A DNA stretch of 64,000 nt, from positions 1 to 64,000 of the forward strand of contig NZ_NESA01000004.1 in assembly GCF_002778315.1 (NCBI RefSeq), read 5' to 3'. The stretch's first letter is position 1. Every line of letters starts with the position of its first letter. The translations under genes and the position numbers were made by a program. The notes beneath the pieces are model-generated. The model did not search any database. It was given only the letters and a program-made list of their open reading frames with translations, and had not been told where the DNA came from. Source of the stretch: Limnohabitans sp. JirII-31 (lineage in GTDB: Bacteria > Pseudomonadota > Gammaproteobacteria > Burkholderiales > Burkholderiaceae_C). Of the stretch, positions 59,605 to 64,000 are shown piece by piece.

Positions 59605-60782
59605 TGCAACAACACGCGGCACACGACATTTGCTTGCTGCGTGGTGCGGTGGACTTGTTCCCTGCACTGATTGAGGCCATGGATAGCGCCCAACACGAAG
59701 TGCGTTTGGAGACCTATATTTTTGACACGGCGGGCGCTGCGGCAGACGTTGCACATGCCATGGTGCGTGCAGCAGCGCGCGGGGTGTCTGTCTGCTTGGT
59801 GGTCGACGGCGTGGGCACGCGCGAGCTGCCTGAAGTTTGGCGCCAGCGCTTTGAACGCGCGGGGGTGCAATGTCGCGTGTATGCGCCCTTGAGTGGCGGC
59901 GGCTTGTGGCTACCCAGCCACTGGCGACGTTTGCATCGCAAGCTGTGTGTGGTGGACCGCGAGCTGGCTTTTTGTGGCGGCATCAACATCCTCGATGACT
60001 TCTTGGACCCACATGTGAAGGGCTTGCTGGCAGTGGCCAGGCTGGATTACGCGGTCAGCCTGCGGGGGCCTTTGGTTGACGCCGTGCACGACACCATGAC
60101 ACAGCTTTGGTCACGCTTGGAGGCCGTGCGCGAATTGCGCAGCAAAGATGTGGTGGGCGCGTTGGATGCTTTGTTGAGTGCTGATCAGACCGTGCAGTTG
60201 TCAACCCGAGGCACCGCGCAACTGGTGTTGCGTGACAACGTGCGCCACCGTGTCCACATAGAGCGCGCTTACCGCAAAGCGATTGGTGTGGCACACCAAG
60301 ACATTGTGCTGGCCTGTGCCTATTTCTTTCCGGGGCTGCGCTTGCGTCGTGCCCTGGTGATGGCTGCGCAGCGCGGTGTTCGTGTGCGCTTGCTGCTGCA
60401 AGGGCACTACGAGTACTTTTTGCCTTACCACGCCTCTCGTCAGTTGTATGGCCAGCTGTTGGCGGCAGGGGTAGAGATTTATGAGTACCACGCCAGCTTC
60501 TTGCATGCCAAAGTGGCCGTGGTCGATGGGGTTTGGGCCACGGTGGGCTCGTCCAATCTCGACCCTTTGAGTTTGCTGCTGGCGCGTGAAGCCAATGTCG
60601 TGGTGCGTGATGCCACGTTGGCCCAAACCCTGCAAGCCAGTGTGGTGGATGCCATGGACACAGGTTCCGTCAAGGTCGATCCACAGGCTTATGTTCAGCG
60701 TGGTTGGTGGCAGCGCGCCGTGGACATGATGGCCTCTTTGGTCTTGCGCTTTGGGGTGTTTTTGACGGGCAAGCGGTACTGA
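59604..60782 (+). CDS. clsB: Cardiolipin synthase, ClsB type
   Basis: The protein has 392 residues of the phospholipase D family. The two HKD motifs are H111RKLCVVD118 and H301AKVAVVD308. The start overlaps the upstream stop. A C-terminal hydrophobic segment near 370-388 may anchor it. It joins phospholipids to form cardiolipin. The ClsB call rests on length and the neighbouring gene. Confidence 0.88.
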   Translation: MQQHAAHDICLLRGAVDLFPALIEAMDSAQHEVRLETYIFDTAGAAADVAHAMVRAAARGVSVCLVVDGVGTRELPEVWRQRFERAGVQCRVYAPLSGGGLWLPSHWRRLHRKLCVVDRELAFCGGINILDDFLDPHVKGLLAVARLDYAVSLRGPLVDAVHDTMTQLWSRLEAVRELRSKDVVGALDALLSADQTVQLSTRGTAQLVLRDNVRHRVHIERAYRKAIGVAHQDIVLACAYFFPGLRLRRALVMAAQRGVRVRLLLQGHYEYFLPYHASRQLYGQLLAAGVEIYEYHASFLHAKVAVVDGVWATVGSSNLDPLSLLLAREANVVVRDATLAQTLQASVVDAMDTGSVKVDPQAYVQRGWWQRAVDMMASLVLRFGVFLTGKRY

Positions 60783-60809
60783 CTGTGGGGCTTTACGTTC
60801 GCTGCTACC

Positions 60810-61520
60810 ATGCTCGCCATGAATGAGAAAGACACCTTCGAAGGCACGCCCGTTTCGGTCAAGATTCGCGAGCGTTTGACCGCCGCGCGCAAGCGCTACC
60901 ACTCCAACGACAACATTGCCGAGTTCATCCAACCTGGTGAGTTGGAGGCCTTGCTCAACGAGGTCGAAATCAAGATGCAAGGCGTGCTCGACAGTCTGGT
61001 CATTGACACCGAGCATGACCACAACACGGGCGACACTGCCCGTCGTGTGGCCAAGATGTACTTGCAAGAAGTCTTCAAGGGGCGTTACCTCACGGCTCCT
61101 GCCATCACCGAATTCCCCAACGCCGAACACCTCAATGAGTTGATGATCGTCGGGCCCATCACCGTGCGCAGCGCATGCAGCCACCACTTTTGCCCGGTGA
61201 TCGGCAAGATCTGGATTGGTGTGTTGCCCAACGAACGTACCAACGTGATCGGCTTGTCTAAATACGCGCGCTTGGCCGAATGGGTCATGGGGCGTCCTCA
61301 AATTCAAGAAGAGGCTGTGGTGCAACTGGCTGACTTGATCCAAGAAAAAACACAGCCCGATGGCTTGGCCATCGTCATGGAAGCCAGCCACTTTTGCATG
61401 TCTTGGCGCGGTGTCAAAGACATGGACAGCAAGATGATCAACTCGGTCATGCGCGGTGCTTTCTTGAAAGACCCCAACTTGCGCCGTGAGTTTTTGTCTC
61501 TGATTCCTAAAAAGGACTGA
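60810..61520 (+). CDS. folE: GTP cyclohydrolase I
   Basis: The protein has 236 residues and makes dihydroneopterin triphosphate for folate. The zinc ligands are C123 and H126 in SACSHHFCPV and the later Cys in SHFCMSWRGV. The start may be the ATG at 60810 or at 60819. The BLUF gene follows after four bases, so light or redox control of the region is conceivable. Confidence 0.93.
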   Translation: MLAMNEKDTFEGTPVSVKIRERLTAARKRYHSNDNIAEFIQPGELEALLNEVEIKMQGVLDSLVIDTEHDHNTGDTARRVAKMYLQEVFKGRYLTAPAITEFPNAEHLNELMIVGPITVRSACSHHFCPVIGKIWIGVLPNERTNVIGLSKYARLAEWVMGRPQIQEEAVVQLADLIQEKTQPDGLAIVMEASHFCMSWRGVKDMDSKMINSVMRGAFLKDPNLRREFLSLIPKKD

Positions 61521-61524
61521 TGCC

Positions 61525-61950
61525 ATGCTGGTTCGTTTGTTGTATGTGAGCCGTGCGGTGCACCCTGAGTCGCCCGAAGCCACCGAGTCCATCTTGGCCA
61601 GTGCGCGTGACCACAATCTTGGCAACGGCATCACCGGTGTGTTGTGCTATGGCGGGGGCATTTACCTGCAAGCCATTGAGGGCGGGCGCAACCAAGTCAA
61701 CGCGCTCTATACCCACATCGTGCGCGATGAGCGTCACAAAGACGTGGTCTTGCTCAGTTACCAAGAAATCAGCGAACGCCGTTTTGGTGGATGGACCATG
61801 GGTCAGGTGCGACTGGACAAACTCAACCCCTCCATCGTGCTCAAGTACTCTGAAACCGCAGAGCTCGACCCCTACGGCGTGTCGGGCCAAGTGTCGTTTG
61901 CGCTGCTGGAAGAGTTGATGGCCACCGCGTCCATCGTCGGCCGCGCCTGA
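61525..61950 (+). CDS. BLUF-domain blue-light photoreceptor
   Basis: The protein has 141 residues: a single BLUF domain with a short tail. The flavin-site residues Tyr7 (LLYVSR), Asn34 (NGITG) and Gln49 (YLQAIEGG) are all present, with the Trp of FGGWTMG further on. It senses blue light through FAD. No output domain is fused, so it must act through partner proteins. It is directly after folE. Confidence 0.92.
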   Translation: MLVRLLYVSRAVHPESPEATESILASARDHNLGNGITGVLCYGGGIYLQAIEGGRNQVNALYTHIVRDERHKDVVLLSYQEISERRFGGWTMGQVRLDKLNPSIVLKYSETAELDPYGVSGQVSFALLEELMATASIVGRA

Positions 61951-61973
61951 ACACGCCTTGCAGTTTGGCCGGC

Positions 61974-62822
61974 ATGAGTGCCTCGCCTGTTTTGCTGGGC
62001 TGCGACTTCAGCAGCAGCCCCTCTCCACGTAAACCCATCGTGTTGGCCCTGGGCCATGTGGCGCAAGGTCGGGTTCAGTTGCGCGAGCTGGTGCGCTTGC
62101 ACACCCTGCCAGACTTTGCCAATTGGCTGCAACAACCGCAGGCTTGGGTGGGTGGTTTTGATTTGCCTTTTGGCTTGCCGCGTGAACTGGTGCAGACCTT
62201 GGGCTGGCCGACCGATTGGCAAGCCTGCATGCAGCACTATGCCGCCCTGAGTCGTGCCGACATCCGCGCGACCTTCAAAGCCTTTTGCGATGCACGCCCT
62301 GTGGGCGGCAAATTTGCCCATCGCGCCACTGACATACCGGCGGGCTCCAGCCCTTCCATGAAGTGGGTCAACCCGCCTGTGGCCTACATGCTGCACGCCG
62401 GTGTGCCTTTGCTCATGCAAGCTGGTGTGTGTGTGCCACGCTTGCATGTGCCTGCCCCCGTGAGTCACCCATCTGTAGAGCGACGCATTGCCTTGGAGGC
62501 CTACCCTGGCTTGTTGGCGCGAGAGCTGATTGGCAATACCAGCTACAAAAGCGACGACAAAGCCAAGCAAACCCCTGAGCGCTTGATTGCCCGCAAGCAA
62601 CTGTTGCAGGCCCTGGAGTTGGGCCAGACCCGCTTGGGTCTTCGCCTCAAACTCACCCACGCCCAACACGACACCTTGGTAGACGACGCCTCCGGCGACA
62701 GCTTGGATGCTGTGCTGTGCATGGTGCAAGCTGCATGGGCTCAGACGCAGCACGAAGCAGGGCACCCGCACTATGGCTTGCCTGCGTGTGATCCGCTGGA
62801 GGGGTGGATCGTCACCGCCTGA
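61974..62822 (+). CDS. DUF429 family protein
   Basis: The protein has 282 residues from the ATG at 61974, with LLGCDFSSSPSPRKP near the start and YPGLLARELIG, DDASGDSLDAVLCMVQAAW late, typical of DUF429 (a predicted RNase-H-like fold with Asp residues). The function is unknown. It follows BLUF by 23 bases and converges on the polymerase gene. Confidence 0.82.
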   Translation: MSASPVLLGCDFSSSPSPRKPIVLALGHVAQGRVQLRELVRLHTLPDFANWLQQPQAWVGGFDLPFGLPRELVQTLGWPTDWQACMQHYAALSRADIRATFKAFCDARPVGGKFAHRATDIPAGSSPSMKWVNPPVAYMLHAGVPLLMQAGVCVPRLHVPAPVSHPSVERRIALEAYPGLLARELIGNTSYKSDDKAKQTPERLIARKQLLQALELGQTRLGLRLKLTHAQHDTLVDDASGDSLDAVLCMVQAAWAQTQHEAGHPHYGLPACDPLEGWIVTA

Positions 62823-62834
62823 GCTGCCTGTGCG

Positions 62835-64000
62835 TCAGCGCTCGGTTTCCAGGTCAGGAATTCGATTGAAGGCAATGCGCATCGGCGCGGTGTCCAGCGC
62901 CTCGTGTGCGCTGGCAAAGTACACCGCATTCTTGCCATGCGTGCGGTTCAAGATGTCCATTGCCGCCATCAGGCGAGTGCGGTCACGCTGCACGGCGCGG
63001 TTTTGCCCGGTGTGTCCCGGTGCCGCGCCAAGCTCAAACGCCGGAGCGTCAAACAAATCGGGTGTGTGTTGCGCCGCGGGCACCAGCCCACACAGCTGCA
63101 CCCCCACGGCCAGGGGACGGGGCAAACGATGCAAGCCACTGAACCACAGTTGCTCCAGGGCATGCAGCAGCGTGGCGGTGTCTTGTGTTTCACCCATCTG
63201 TGTGTAGCGCTCGCCACCCGGCTCGGTTTGCCAGCGGTGGGCGCAACGTGCAAACACCTGCATGGCCGTGGCATAAAAACCTTGTTTGCGCAGCCGCATG
63301 GCCGCCTTTTGCGTCAGGCGGTTCAGCACCTGCCATGCCCCTTGCGGGTTGCGCAGCTCAGGCGGCAACACATGCGAATGCCCGAGCGAGCGCGTCACGG
63401 TTTCGCGTGGCCCATACCACTGACCACGCAGCTTGTCGTACATGTCTGACCCCGCCAAACCGCCCCAGGCGGTGTGCAGCACATTGCGCGGGGCGGCATA
63501 CAACTGCTGCATCGACTCAATGCCGCAGCGTGCCAAACGCTCGCGCATGCGTGGGCCAATGCCTTGAATGTCAGACAGCTTGAGCGGGTACAAGCGCTCA
63601 GGCAACTCGTGCAGTTCAATCACCGTCAATCCGTTGGGCTTATGCATGTCAGATGCCAACTTGCCGAGCATGGTGTTGGGCGCAATGCCAATTGAGCTGC
63701 GCAAACATTCGCCCACCGTGCGTTGCACCTCGGCCTTCACTTGCTGCGCCAGGGCCACAGCGCGGTCACGCTCGCGCCAGCGGCCTGTCAACTCGCACTC
63801 CATCTCGTCAATGCTCAGCACCTGTCGCACTGGCACGATGCGGTCAACGGCAGCCACGGCCTGGTGGTGAATCTCCACGTACTTGGCGTGGTCGGCCAGC
63901 ACAAAGTGAATGTCGGGGCACAAGCGGCGCGCTTCGGCTACGCCGGTGCCGGTGCGAATGCCAAACGTCTTGGCCTCCACGCTGGCTGCAATGCAGCACG
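62835..64000 (-). CDS. Y-family DNA polymerase (DinB/UmuC-like), N-terminus cut by window edge
   Basis: At least 388 residues are visible, reading CCIAASVEAKTFGIRTGTGV at the right edge. VLSIDEMECELTG carries the catalytic Asp-Glu pair, and SIGIAPNTMLGKLASD and DIQGIGPRMRERLARCG are palm and thumb motifs. The C-terminal part after about 250 is longer than needed for a little-finger domain. It copies damaged DNA. The true start is outside the window. Confidence 0.9.
   Translation of the reverse strand, partial: CCIAASVEAKTFGIRTGTGVAEARRLCPDIHFVLADHAKYVEIHHQAVAAVDRIVPVRQVLSIDEMECELTGRWRERDRAVALAQQVKAEVQRTVGECLRSSIGIAPNTMLGKLASDMHKPNGLTVIELHELPERLYPLKLSDIQGIGPRMRERLARCGIESMQQLYAAPRNVLHTAWGGLAGSDMYDKLRGQWYGPRETVTRSLGHSHVLPPELRNPQGAWQVLNRLTQKAAMRLRKQGFYATAMQVFARCAHRWQTEPGGERYTQMGETQDTATLLHALEQLWFSGLHRLPRPLAVGVQLCGLVPAAQHTPDLFDAPAFELGAAPGHTGQNRAVQRDRTRLMAAMDILNRTHGKNAVYFASAHEALDTAPMRIAFNRIPDLETER

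Overview
The window is a Betaproteobacterial chromosome segment, most likely Burkholderiales/Comamonadaceae (Limnohabitans- or Rhodoferax-like). The evidence is the gene order hisI-hisE-HIT-tatABC-trypsin/PDZ protease-Nif3-pdxA-mscL-petABC-sspAB, pilBCD-coaE-zapD-yacG, rplU-rpmA-obgE-proB, grxD-prmC-prfA-hemA and ubiE-ubiJ-ubiB, a betaproteobacterial H-NS, and the protein sequences. The genus is inferred, not shown.

Positions 1-4650 are accessory DNA. The left edge cuts an IS3-family element. To its right are three unrelated genes of unknown function, each followed by integron attC-type half-sites (RYYYAAC ... GTTRRRY). No integron integrase is visible. Two attC sites are split by decayed IS110/IS1111-family elements (669-1471 and 2475-3495) with subterminal inverted repeats and broken transposases; a third attC carries only an IS left end (from 4374). 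I read this as a cassette cluster colonised by attC-targeting IS1111 elements. The non-coding ends of the two IS copies share conserved blocks, an 18-base identity holding the same CATTCGTTAG found at the IS/attC junction, and an apical hairpin with different but still paired bases. That fits a bridge-RNA-like guide and is the most interesting signal in the window.

Positions 4650-27600 are mostly core genome. They hold LysE and VOC genes, hisI-hisE without the rest of the his operon, a HIT protein, TatABC, a DegS-like protease, Nif3, pdxA, mscL, cytochrome bc1 (petABC, with PVWY at the Qo site), sspA-sspB, tRNA-Thr, dciA, secA, argJ, a DUF815 ATPase, a Nudix gene, yacG-zapD-coaE and pilD-pilC-pilB (PilB lacks its N-terminal domain), then tRNA-Pro.

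Positions 27600-42260 hold a small secreted protein, an AT-rich segment with a 17-bp perfect palindrome ahead of hns, ispB, rplU-rpmA-obgE-proB, rppH, proS, an exported three-gene operon (amidohydrolase, YtkA-like protein, di-haem peroxidase), a lytic transglycosylase, grxD, prmC-prfA and hemA.

Positions 42285-64000 hold a 1290-residue FAD/Fe-S oxidoreductase, DUF971, a ubiquinone cluster (ubiE, Tim44-like, ubiJ, ubiB), a sodium symporter, an FmdB-type Zn-ribbon protein, DUF502, aspS, an orphan ABC ATPase with altered catalytic residues, an alpha/beta hydrolase, a methyltransferase, an outer-membrane barrel, a ybhP/clsB-type pair, folE, a BLUF photoreceptor, DUF429 and a Y-family polymerase cut by the right edge.
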